This document shows positions 1-5,223 of a stretch of DNA of 6,131 bases, piece after piece; within the stretch, counting starts at the first letter, position 1; the number at the start of each line of letters is the position of its first letter. The notes beneath the pieces are model-generated. The model was given only the letters and a program-made list of their open reading frames with translations. It searched no databases and was not told where the DNA came from. Source of the DNA: Anaerobacillus sp. (GTDB taxonomy: Bacteria > Bacillota > Bacilli > Bacillales_H > Anaerobacillaceae); assembly GCA_007120055.1 (NCBI GenBank), contig SKOL01000066.1, positions 1-6,131 on the forward strand. Direction: 5' to 3'. The position numbers were made by a program, and so were the translations under genes.

Positions 1-1
1 G

Positions 2-166
2 AAGGAAGTGCTCGACGGGAGCGGTAAATTTCATCGAACGGTAGGCGATCAGTACGCGGTCCCAAAGCTCGCAAATTTGTTTGGCGCGGTCAAAGAATGG
101 TCAGACGATTTTTGTAAACGGCTCTGGAACGTAGCTTGGGACATATGTATAATCTAAATCTTTTAA
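2..166 (-). pseudogene. Degraded 5' part of a minus-strand gene, cut by the window edge
   Basis: Read on the minus strand this stretch gives protein-like sequence with a bulky hydrophobic and aromatic pattern, including YVPSYVPEPF, then PFFDRAKQICELWDRV, then IAYRSMKF. It runs out of the window at base 2. Two lesions suggest decay. At the point where a start is expected, 7 nt after an AAAGGAG ribosome binding site (minus strand, plus positions 174-180), there is TTA (164-166) instead of TTG or ATG. A TGA (101-103) interrupts the frame between KIV and PFF, where TGG would read as Trp. The first 140 bases are about 51% GC and the next 90 about 29%, unlike the rest of the window. I do not recognise the family with confidence; the aromatic/Trp-rich pattern vaguely recalls C-terminal parts of Bacillus plasmid-type replication or helix-turn-helix proteins. 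The plus-strand frame over 2-157 is also open but looks less protein-like. Confidence 0.42.
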
Positions 167-311
167 TTTAATTCTCCTTTCGAGGTAAAAATGAAGGGTA
201 GTACGGAGTTTCCATAGTATAGCAAGATTTTACGAAATCAAATAGCGTTTGGGAAAAGCTAAACATGCATTGCGAAATACGGTGGATTTGTTTTTCAATC
301 GTATAAATATA

Positions 312-339
312 TTTTCAAAACTATTAATCACTTTATGAT
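312..339 (+). promoter_or_regulatory. Weak candidate promoter for the small broken peptide gene
   Basis: TTTTCA (312-317) and TATGAT (334-339) are separated by 16 nt. They match the sigma-A hexamers at 4/6 and 5/6 positions. The pair lies about 45 nt upstream of a good ribosome binding site and start codon at 384. In such AT-rich DNA matches of this quality arise by chance, so the call rests mainly on its position ahead of an apparent transcription unit. Confidence 0.3.
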
Positions 340-383
340 ATACGGTTGGTTGGGTGACAAAATAAAGGAGAGGTGGATGTGTG

Positions 384-522
384 ATGGAAATCAATCGTTA
401 ATAGATCAAAGGCATTAGCAATTGGATTGTTCTTTTCAATATTATTAGTAAGGACATCTAAATTTGAGATAAAGAATAATGATATCTATGTTAAAGAAAA
501 CAAAAGCATTTCCAATGGTTAG
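384..522 (+). pseudogene. Small hydrophobic or secreted peptide gene broken by a one-base frame error
   Basis: ATG at 384 follows an AAGGAGAGGTGG ribosome binding region (366-376), with AGGTGG 7 nt from the start. The frame stops after only five codons (TAA 399-401). If one G of the GG at 386-387 is removed, the ATG joins the frame that runs open to TAG at 520-522 and gives a 45-residue peptide. That peptide has a basic N-terminus (MKSIVNRSK), a 13-residue hydrophobic core (ALAIGLFFSILLV) and a polar, charged tail ending in SISNG. This is the shape of a small secreted peptide precursor of Phr type or of a one-span membrane peptide; no family is recognised. The stop codon lies inside the stem of the downstream terminator hairpin, so the unit is very compact. 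Alternatives are that the five-codon frame is a genuine leader peptide, that ATG 377 starts a 13-residue frame, or that the base is a sequencing error and the gene is intact. Confidence 0.42.
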
Positions 523-543
523 AAAGATAACCATTGTGTTTTT
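513..543 (+). terminator. Rho-independent terminator before the flavodiiron operon
   Basis: CAATGGTTA (513-521) and TAACCATTG (528-536) are perfect inverted repeats around a 6-nt GAAAGA loop. They are followed by TGTTTTTATTT. The 9-bp stem is only moderately GC-rich, so it may be of medium strength. It would end the small upstream unit and insulate the flavodiiron operon from it. Confidence 0.6.
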
Positions 544-574
544 ATTTGAGCAAGAAATAAGTTATTTCACAAAA

Positions 575-590
575 TGTGATTCAAATCCTA
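575..590 (+). promoter_or_regulatory. FNR-like operator of the flavodiiron operon
   Basis: TGTGATTCAAATCCTA has a perfect left half of the Crp/Fnr consensus used in Bacilli (TGTGA-N6-TCACA) and a right half matching 3 of 5 positions. It is 14/16 identical to the reverse complement of the element at 4351-4366 in the ric/regulator intergenic region. From its end to the -10-like hexamer at 612 is 21 nt, giving a centre near -41.5. Binding by the Crp/Fnr protein encoded at 4426-5139 is inferred. Confidence 0.55.
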
Positions 591-611
591 ATTAAAATGT
601 TAAAAATACTT

Positions 612-617
612 TACTAT
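612..617 (+). promoter_or_regulatory. -10 element of the flavodiiron operon promoter
   Basis: TACTAT matches the sigma-A -10 consensus at 4 of 6 positions. Transcription would start near 624 and leave a leader of about 48 nt. No good -35 hexamer lies 16-18 nt upstream; the FNR-like element covers that area, as expected for an activator-dependent class II promoter. The call depends largely on the identical 21-nt spacing seen at the ric and regulator promoters. Confidence 0.45.
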
Positions 618-671
618 GAAATCAGTTGAGAAACACTCTCACTAAAATTTATTTAGGAGGATGAGTCATAT

Positions 672-1910
672 ATGGAAACTTTAAATAAGGTAATGTTAGC
701 TAAGGATGTATATTGGGTGGGAAAAGTTGACGATCGTGAGGTACCATTTCATAGATTAGTATTAAAAAAAGGTACAACGTACAATGCTTATTTATTAAAA
801 ACAGAAAAACCAACGATCATTGATACCGTTGATATCGAGTTTGGTCGCGAGTTTGTGGAATATGTAAGTGAAATAATTGACCCAAAAGAAATTCAATATA
901 TCGTTATTAATCATACGGAACCTGATCATTCTGGTGGTTTAGCAGCTTTAGCGTCACGAGCACCAAATGCTACGATTGTTTGCACACAACCAGCTGTTAA
1001 CGAGCTTAAAGAAATGTATAAATTATATGAACGAACATTTTTAGTTGTAAAAGACGGAGATACGTTAGATATTGGTGGGAAAACATTAAAATTTAAAGAA
1101 ACTCCATATCTTCATACAGAAGAAACAATGATTACTTATAGTATAGAAGATAAAATTTTGTTTCCGTGTGATATTTTTAGTACACACGTTGCAAATGACA
1201 AATTTTTTAATGATGAGGTAGAAACTGATATAACAGAAGATTTTATCGGCTATTACAATGCGATTATTCATCCACATAGGAGATATGTTCGTATATTAAT
1301 GAAGGCACTGGATGAATTAGATGTAGAGATGATTGCCCCTTCTCATGGATACATTCTAAGAACAGATATCCAAAAATACATTGATTTATATGCTACGATG
1401 AGCGCTGATACGGTAAAAGGTAAGAAAGTCACCATCGTTTACACAACAATTCGAAGTAACACAAAGAAAGTCGCGAACATGTTGAAAGAAACGTTTGAAG
1501 GCAATAATATCCAAACAACTGTATTTAATGCAGATAAGTCAGATAAAACAGAAATATTAACTAGCGTTCAAGAAGCCGATTCAGTATTAATTGGTAGTTC
1601 AACTAAATATGCAGATATGATTGGAAACCTAGAAGAGATTTTAATAGAACTAAAGACGATGAATTTAGAAGGAAAAATTGCTGCCGCATTTGGTTCATAT
1701 GGGTGGAGCGGAGAGGCCATTGAAGTTATACAAGACTATTTACTTGAAACAAATATGAATGTTCAAAGTACATCAAATGTGATTAAAACGACTGGTATGA
1801 CACATGTTGAATTTCCTATTCGTATAAGATTTGCGCCAAAAGAAAACCAAGTAAATAAAGTTGAAAACTCCGCTATGTTCATTTCAGATTTACTATTAAG
1901 TTCTATTTAA
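672..1910 (+). CDS. fprA: FprA-type (class A) flavodiiron protein, NO and/or O2 reductase
   Basis: Soluble cytoplasmic enzyme that reduces NO to N2O and/or O2 to water at a non-haem di-iron site, with electrons passed through FMN. The N-terminal metallo-beta-lactamase-like domain (about residues 1-245) carries the full ligand set: H81-x-E83-x-D85-H86 (NHTEPDHSGGL), H148, D167 and H225 (PSHG). The Tyr pair Y194/Y195 is also present. A flavodoxin domain follows from about residue 252, with the FMN phosphate loop TTIRSNTK (258-265), IGSST (307-311) and FGSYGWSG (340-347). The 412 residues fit the family norm of about 400, and there is no fused rubredoxin domain, unlike E. coli NorV. ATG 672 follows AGGAGG (655-660) with a rather long 11-nt gap; no closer in-frame start exists. 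It is the first gene of an operon with its likely electron donors. Preference for NO or O2 cannot be read from the sequence. Confidence 0.96.
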   Translation: METLNKVMLAKDVYWVGKVDDREVPFHRLVLKKGTTYNAYLLKTEKPTIIDTVDIEFGREFVEYVSEIIDPKEIQYIVINHTEPDHSGGLAALASRAPNATIVCTQPAVNELKEMYKLYERTFLVVKDGDTLDIGGKTLKFKETPYLHTEETMITYSIEDKILFPCDIFSTHVANDKFFNDEVETDITEDFIGYYNAIIHPHRRYVRILMKALDELDVEMIAPSHGYILRTDIQKYIDLYATMSADTVKGKKVTIVYTTIRSNTKKVANMLKETFEGNNIQTTVFNADKSDKTEILTSVQEADSVLIGSSTKYADMIGNLEEILIELKTMNLEGKIAAAFGSYGWSGEAIEVIQDYLLETNMNVQSTSNVIKTTGMTHVEFPIRIRFAPKENQVNKVENSAMFISDLLLSSI

Positions 1911-1938
1911 GAAATAAAGAAAAAGTAGGTGATACAAA

Positions 1939-3165
1939 ATGGGGAAAAACTACGTCATTATCGGTAGTGGTGTTGCTGCGGTCACAGCTGCTAAAGCAAT
2001 TCGTGATCAAGATCCAAATGGAGAAATTATGATTTTTGGTGAGGAAAAATTCCTACCCTACAATAGAATAAAACTTTCAAAGGATTTATTTTCAGATTTA
2101 AAAAGTGAAAAAGTTCTTATAAAAAAAGCAAAGTGGTATGAAAGAAATCAAATTCAACTTTTTCCAAACACGAAGATCACTAGTATCAATACAGAAACGC
2201 GTATTATCGTTACTGGAAGTGGAGATAACATTTCTTATGATCAATTATTACTATGTACAGGTGCAAAAAATCGTAAATTACCGATTGAAGGTTTCGGAAA
2301 TAAGGGTGTCTTTTCCATCCGAGAAATGCAAGAAGCTGAAGACTTTAAAAGCTATATCGAAAGTAAAAATCATATCACCACGATAGGAGGAGGAGTACAA
2401 GGGCTTGAAACAGCTTGGTCAATCTTACAATCTGATAAACAAGTAACGATCGTCGAAGCAAATTCACGTTTAATGGCTAAGCAATTAGATGAGAGAACGT
2501 CGAAGTTACTAAAAGATAAAATCGAAGCAACTGGGGTGAAAGTTCATCTAAATGCATCCATTGGAGGAATAGTAGCAGTAGATGAAGGAATTGAAGTCAT
2601 GATAAACGAAAGTGAGTTTATTAGAAGTGATAGTGTCATATACTCGGTTGGGGTGCAGCCGAATCTTGCGTTGGTAGAAAATACGCCAATTGAAACAAAA
2701 AGAGGCATTATTGTAAACGAAGAAATGAAAACAAATGTTGAGGGAATATTTGCAGCTGGTGATGTGACAGAACTAAATGATGAAGTGGAAGGACTCTGGA
2801 ATAGAGCGATGGAACAAGGGAAAGTTGCGGGAGCAAACATGGCTGGTAGAAAGGCAACCTTTCAAAAAACGTTACCTGTAACGATTTTCAATGCTTTTGG
2901 CTTAACATTATTCTCGATAGGTCTAGTAGATGAACGGCTTTGTGATCAATCAATTATTGAAAATGATGGTATCGAAAAATATACAAGAGTGTTTGTTAAA
3001 GACAAAAAGGTTGTCGGTGTAATATCTCTAGACGGAGTAGCAGCATCATTACCCTACAAGTTTGCAATAGAAAATCAACTTTCATTTGATAAGATAGATC
3101 TCGACAATATCAGTATAAGTGAATTAGTGAATGAAATAAAAAAACAGCAAGCAGTTTATGCTTAA
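1939..3165 (+). CDS. NADH:rubredoxin oxidoreductase-like FAD enzyme (NorW-like)
   Basis: FAD-dependent pyridine nucleotide-disulfide-fold oxidoreductase, expected to pass electrons from NADH to the rubredoxin encoded just downstream. The FAD-binding Rossmann motif is GSGVAA (residues 9-14). PYNRIKLSK (40-48) is the segment conserved in NorW and rubredoxin reductases, and CTGAK (106-110) is the usual turn. The NAD(P) motif is GGGVQGLE (150-157) and ends with E173 in VEAN, an acidic residue that favours NADH over NADPH. AAGD (272-275) is the second FAD motif. No redox-active CxxC is present, which separates it from thioredoxin or lipoamide reductases. The C-terminal part (about 320-400) is the usual small domain of the NorW/nitrite-reductase-like group. 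It starts 28 nt after the flavodiiron stop with its own AGGTGAT site. The partner is inferred from gene order; direct reduction of the flavodiiron protein is also possible. Confidence 0.92.
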   Translation: MGKNYVIIGSGVAAVTAAKAIRDQDPNGEIMIFGEEKFLPYNRIKLSKDLFSDLKSEKVLIKKAKWYERNQIQLFPNTKITSINTETRIIVTGSGDNISYDQLLLCTGAKNRKLPIEGFGNKGVFSIREMQEAEDFKSYIESKNHITTIGGGVQGLETAWSILQSDKQVTIVEANSRLMAKQLDERTSKLLKDKIEATGVKVHLNASIGGIVAVDEGIEVMINESEFIRSDSVIYSVGVQPNLALVENTPIETKRGIIVNEEMKTNVEGIFAAGDVTELNDEVEGLWNRAMEQGKVAGANMAGRKATFQKTLPVTIFNAFGLTLFSIGLVDERLCDQSIIENDGIEKYTRVFVKDKKVVGVISLDGVAASLPYKFAIENQLSFDKIDLDNISISELVNEIKKQQAVYA

Positions 3166-3183
3166 AAAAGAGGAGAAGACGAT

Positions 3184-3348
3184 ATGAAAAAATACATTTG
3201 TTTACCGTGTGGTTATATTTATGATCCGAAAAAGGGGGATCCTGATGAAGATGTTCAACCAGGAACACCATTTGAAGATTTGCCAGAAGATTGGGTGTGT
3301 CCAGTTTGTGGAGAAGATACAGATGAGTTTAAAGAGGTAGAGGAATAA
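3184..3348 (+). CDS. Rubredoxin (54 residues)
   Basis: Small iron protein carrying one Fe(SCys)4 centre. It transfers single electrons, here most likely from the FAD reductase to the flavodiiron protein. Both knuckles are complete: C6-L-P-C9-G-Y-I-Y-D-P and W37-V-C39-P-V-C42-G. The intervening acidic stretch with [12 protein letters not shown] is characteristic, and 54 residues is the standard length. ATG 3184 lies 18 nt after the reductase stop, with AGGAGA (3171-3176) 7 nt upstream. It is the last gene of the operon and a strong terminator follows 21 nt after its stop. The separate rubredoxin gene resembles the clostridial arrangement rather than the fused flavorubredoxin of enterobacteria. 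Confidence 0.97.
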   Translation: MKKYICLPCGYIYDPKKGDPDEDVQPGTPFEDLPEDWVCPVCGEDTDEFKEVEE

Positions 3349-3369
3349 GAAGTAGAATAGTTAAAAATT

Positions 3370-3405
3370 GAGTGCCGGACAGCGTAAGTTGTTCGGCACT
3401 CTTTT
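3370..3405 (+). terminator. Strong rho-independent terminator of the flavodiiron operon
   Basis: GAGTGCCGGACA (3370-3381) pairs with TGTTCGGCACTC (3390-3401) to form a 12-bp stem with one G-U pair. The loop is 8 nt and TTTT follows. It directly follows the rubredoxin gene. Confidence 0.9.
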
Positions 3406-3553
3406 AACCTACTCTTAAGGGGCAGTATGACTACCAGTGATTGAAGTACAGCTTTATATGGAAAGCATAATATTTTAAGTTTGTAAACGCCGTGGCTAGG
3501 AGTGATAGGAGCTAGATATTACTAACTTAGTTACTTATAAATTCTGGTGCAAC

Positions 3554-3593
3554 AAAAAACCTAACAAGTACTACTCGTTAGGTTTCTTTTTTT
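3554..3593. terminator. Bidirectional terminator at the 3' end of ric
   Basis: AAACCTAAC (3557-3565) and GTTAGGTTT (3577-3585) form a 9-bp stem around an 11-nt loop. An A-run (3554-3559) lies on the left and a TCTTTTTTT run on the right. On the minus strand the hairpin ends ric transcripts with a run of U residues. On the plus strand it would stop any read-through from the flavodiiron operon. Its right T-run reaches the ric stop codon. Confidence 0.8.
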
Positions 3594-4290
3594 ATGCTTT
3601 TAATAAACGCTTAAATAAAATGTTGTTTTCTAAATGAATATGCTCATGAGTCATTGTTTCTAATTCTTCAAGTTTCAAATACGTTAATCGATACGTATTG
3701 CAAGCCCCAGCAGGTAATTGATAATCATTTGTTACTTCACGTAATTTTTTCAGTAGATCTCCTGCTGCCTCATGTTCAGCTTCTAATTTTTCAATTTCCT
3801 CTTTTGCTTTTGTAAGTTCATTTTGAGATGCTGTTTCTTCATAAGCAATAATGTGAGGGAAAACGTCACGTTCTTCATCAATTAAATGTTGGGCCATTTC
3901 TGCTTTTAATGCAGAAAATGCTTGATAAACTTCCCGTAAATGTGGATGGTCATTACCGTGAACACGATAAACTTTGGTTACAAACGCATTTAATTCTGTT
4001 AGAACTTCTTCTGTATAAACGTGATATTTATTGACAATATGGTCGACTAATTGTGTTAACGGAGCGGCTGCCCAATTTACATCATCACTTCGATGACTAG
4101 TCTCATACAGCTCATTTAGCGTATTTAAAATTTCTGTTTCATTTAGATTTTGCTCTTGAAGTACTTCCCCTATTGGGCGATCACCACCACAACAAAAGTC
4201 GATTTTATATTGTTTGAAAACTTTGCTTGCAGTAGGTAGTTTCGTAACAATTTCACCAGTTTTTGTAGAACGATTAAAGATTGTTGTCAT
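3592..4290 (-). CDS. ric: Ric (ScdA/YtfE family) di-iron iron-sulfur cluster repair protein
   Basis: Cytoplasmic di-iron protein that restores iron-sulfur clusters damaged by nitric oxide or oxidants, probably as an iron donor. The N-terminal ScdA_N/DUF542 domain (about 5-60) contains the hallmark DFCCGG with C33 and C34. A hemerythrin-like four-helix domain (about 77-228) follows. Its likely ligands are H84, H111, H135-xxx-E139, H173 and H217-xxx-E221, the last in HIHLENNILF. Assignment of H111 among several nearby histidines (H90, H115, H117) is uncertain. A charged helical segment lies around 156-185. The 232 residues fit the family. ATG (plus 4288-4290) follows AAAAGGAG with an 11-nt gap, about the same spacing as at the flavodiiron gene. 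It is transcribed divergently from the Crp/Fnr gene and shares an FNR-like element with it, which suggests joint control of repair and detoxification. Confidence 0.95.
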   Translation of the reverse strand: MTTIFNRSTKTGEIVTKLPTASKVFKQYKIDFCCGGDRPIGEVLQEQNLNETEILNTLNELYETSHRSDDVNWAAAPLTQLVDHIVNKYHVYTEEVLTELNAFVTKVYRVHGNDHPHLREVYQAFSALKAEMAQHLIDEERDVFPHIIAYEETASQNELTKAKEEIEKLEAEHEAAGDLLKKLREVTNDYQLPAGACNTYRLTYLKLEELETMTHEHIHLENNILFKRLLKA

Positions 4291-4323
4291 TGAATATCCA
4301 ACTCCTTTTCTTATTATATTATA

Positions 4324-4329
4324 AGTATA
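4324..4329 (-). promoter_or_regulatory. -10 element of the ric promoter
   Basis: On the minus strand TATACT (5/6 match) begins after a 21-nt gap from the FNR-like element at 4351-4366. This puts the start near 4317 and the operator centre at -41.5. A perfect TATAAT lies immediately beyond (4318-4323) and could serve instead, with the operator then about 6 bp further upstream. Confidence 0.5.
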
Positions 4330-4337
4330 GTACTATA
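4326..4337. repeat. 12-bp perfect palindrome in the ric promoter
   Basis: TATAGTACTATA is a perfect palindrome. It overlaps the ric -10 hexamer and lies between that hexamer and the FNR-like element. A repressor bound here would block ric but sit outside the regulator's own core promoter. It may also be a chance result of AT-rich DNA. Confidence 0.4.
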
Positions 4338-4350
4338 AATAATATTCAAA

Positions 4351-4366
4351 TAGGACTTAAATCACA
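4351..4366. promoter_or_regulatory. Shared FNR-like operator between ric and the Crp/Fnr gene
   Basis: TAGGACTTAAATCACA reads TGTGATTTAAGTCCTA on the minus strand, 14/16 identical to the element upstream of the flavodiiron operon. The TCACA half is perfect and the TAGGA half matches 3 of 5 positions. It is 21 nt from a -10 hexamer in both directions, so its centre falls near -41.5 for both divergent promoters. Activation of ric and autoregulation of the regulator gene are inferred from this geometry. Confidence 0.62.
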
Positions 4367-4393
4367 ATGACAAAAATTTTTTCATGATATAAT
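4367..4393 (+). promoter_or_regulatory. Promoter of the Crp/Fnr regulator gene
   Basis: A perfect TATAAT (4388-4393) is preceded by TGA, forming an extended -10 (TGATATAAT). ATGACA (4367-4372) matches TTGACA at 5 of 6 positions with a short 15-nt spacer. The start would be near 4400. The extended -10 suggests basal expression without activator, with the FNR-like element just upstream able to modulate it. Confidence 0.62.
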
Positions 4394-4425
4394 TTAGTTA
4401 CTACTAATAATGATGGGTGATTGTT

Positions 4426-5139
4426 ATGAAGAGACAAATATGTAACCATGTTATAAATGATCCATGTCCAAAAAAAGTACCGATTTTTGGGTCGTTATCT
4501 GATGATGAAATTATGAAAATTACAAAAATGACAAAACATCGACCTTTCCAGAAAGGACAAATATTGATCCATGAAGGCGATAAATCAGAGACGTTATTTA
4601 TTATTAATAAAGGGCTAGTAAAAGTATCTAAATTTACTCTACTTGGGAAAGAGCAAATTCTTTATATTATGACTAGCGGTGATTTCTTTGGTGAACTTCA
4701 TTTATTTAATCATGATGAAGGTAATAATTTCAGTGCATATGCCGTTGAGGATACCGAAATATGTATGTTAACGAAAGAAGATATTGATAAAATTATGGAA
4801 GCAAACCCTCAAATAGCTCTAAAGTTATTAAAAGCAGTGACAAAACGATTGGCACATACAGAAAATTTAGCGCAAAATTTAGCAACAAAAGATCCTGAGA
4901 TTAGAATTGCTCATATGATTTTAGAGTTTGCCGAAAAATTTGGAGTAAAAAAGCAAGAGGGTCTTTTTATTAAGTTACCAATCACTCGTGAAGAAATCTC
5001 AAATTATGTGGGTGTAACAAGAGAAACAATCAGTCGTAAATTTGCAAAATTTGAGAGACTAGGATTGATATCCCTCATTGGAAATAAACAATTGCTAGTG
5101 AAAAATGAAAAAGGCTTACTGGAATTACTAAGTGGCTGA
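4426..5139 (+). CDS. Crp/Fnr-family transcriptional regulator with FNR-like cysteines
   Basis: Cytoplasmic DNA-binding sensor. A cyclic-nucleotide-binding-like beta-roll (about 20-125) contains FQKGQILIHEGD and SGDFFGEL. It is followed by a dimerisation helix (about 119-150) and a winged helix-turn-helix (about 186-226) with the recognition helix T198-R-E200-T-I-S203-R204; Glu, Ser and Arg at these positions are typical of FNR-type proteins. Cysteines are C6, C14 and C113. C14 precedes VPIF as in many FNR relatives, and C113 (EICMLTKEDI) lies where E. coli FNR has C122, so an oxygen- or NO-labile iron-sulfur cluster is plausible. H8 sits near the place of the missing fourth cysteine. I chose ATG 4426 (237 residues) over GTG 4417, because GTG 4417 overlaps the GGGTGA ribosome binding sequence (4415-4420). 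It is probably the regulator of ric and the flavodiiron operon. A haem- or effector-binding mode is the main alternative. Confidence 0.9.
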   Translation: MKRQICNHVINDPCPKKVPIFGSLSDDEIMKITKMTKHRPFQKGQILIHEGDKSETLFIINKGLVKVSKFTLLGKEQILYIMTSGDFFGELHLFNHDEGNNFSAYAVEDTEICMLTKEDIDKIMEANPQIALKLLKAVTKRLAHTENLAQNLATKDPEIRIAHMILEFAEKFGVKKQEGLFIKLPITREEISNYVGVTRETISRKFAKFERLGLISLIGNKQLLVKNEKGLLELLSG

Positions 5140-5223
5140 GAAGTGGTAATTAATAAATGGAAGTAGAACTAAAAGCAGTACGGGACTGAAGAATCAAAAA
5201 CTGAATGATGAAAGGAAAGAGTT

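Noticed and set aside
2..157. Plus-strand open frame running from the window edge to TAA at 155-157
   Set aside because: It overlaps the minus-strand frame, which has more protein-like composition and a well-placed ribosome binding site. It could still be real, but I rank it lower.
380..395. TGTGATGGAAATCAAT as a further FNR-like site
   Set aside because: The right half is weak, it lies over the start codon of the small peptide unit, and no -10 hexamer lies 21 nt downstream.
1086..1277. Antisense open frame of 63 codons inside the flavodiiron gene
   Set aside because: It is opposite a highly conserved metal-binding region and has no ribosome binding site or family resemblance; it is a shadow.
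2138..2386. Second plus-strand frame of 82 codons inside the FAD reductase gene
   Set aside because: It overlaps a clear reductase coding region in another frame, and its product looks random.
2544..2840. Antisense open frame of 98 codons inside the FAD reductase gene
   Set aside because: Ser/Pro/Thr-rich low-complexity translation opposite conserved FAD-binding sequence; no start signals.
3451..3511. Small hairpin GCTTT-N6-AAAGC and a TAGGAG direct repeat between the rubredoxin and ric genes
   Set aside because: Arms are only 5-6 nt with no T-run or promoter nearby; this is expected by chance in this interval.
4417..4425. GTG start adding three residues to the Crp/Fnr regulator
   Set aside because: The GTG overlaps the GGGTGA sequence that best serves as ribosome binding site for ATG 4426.
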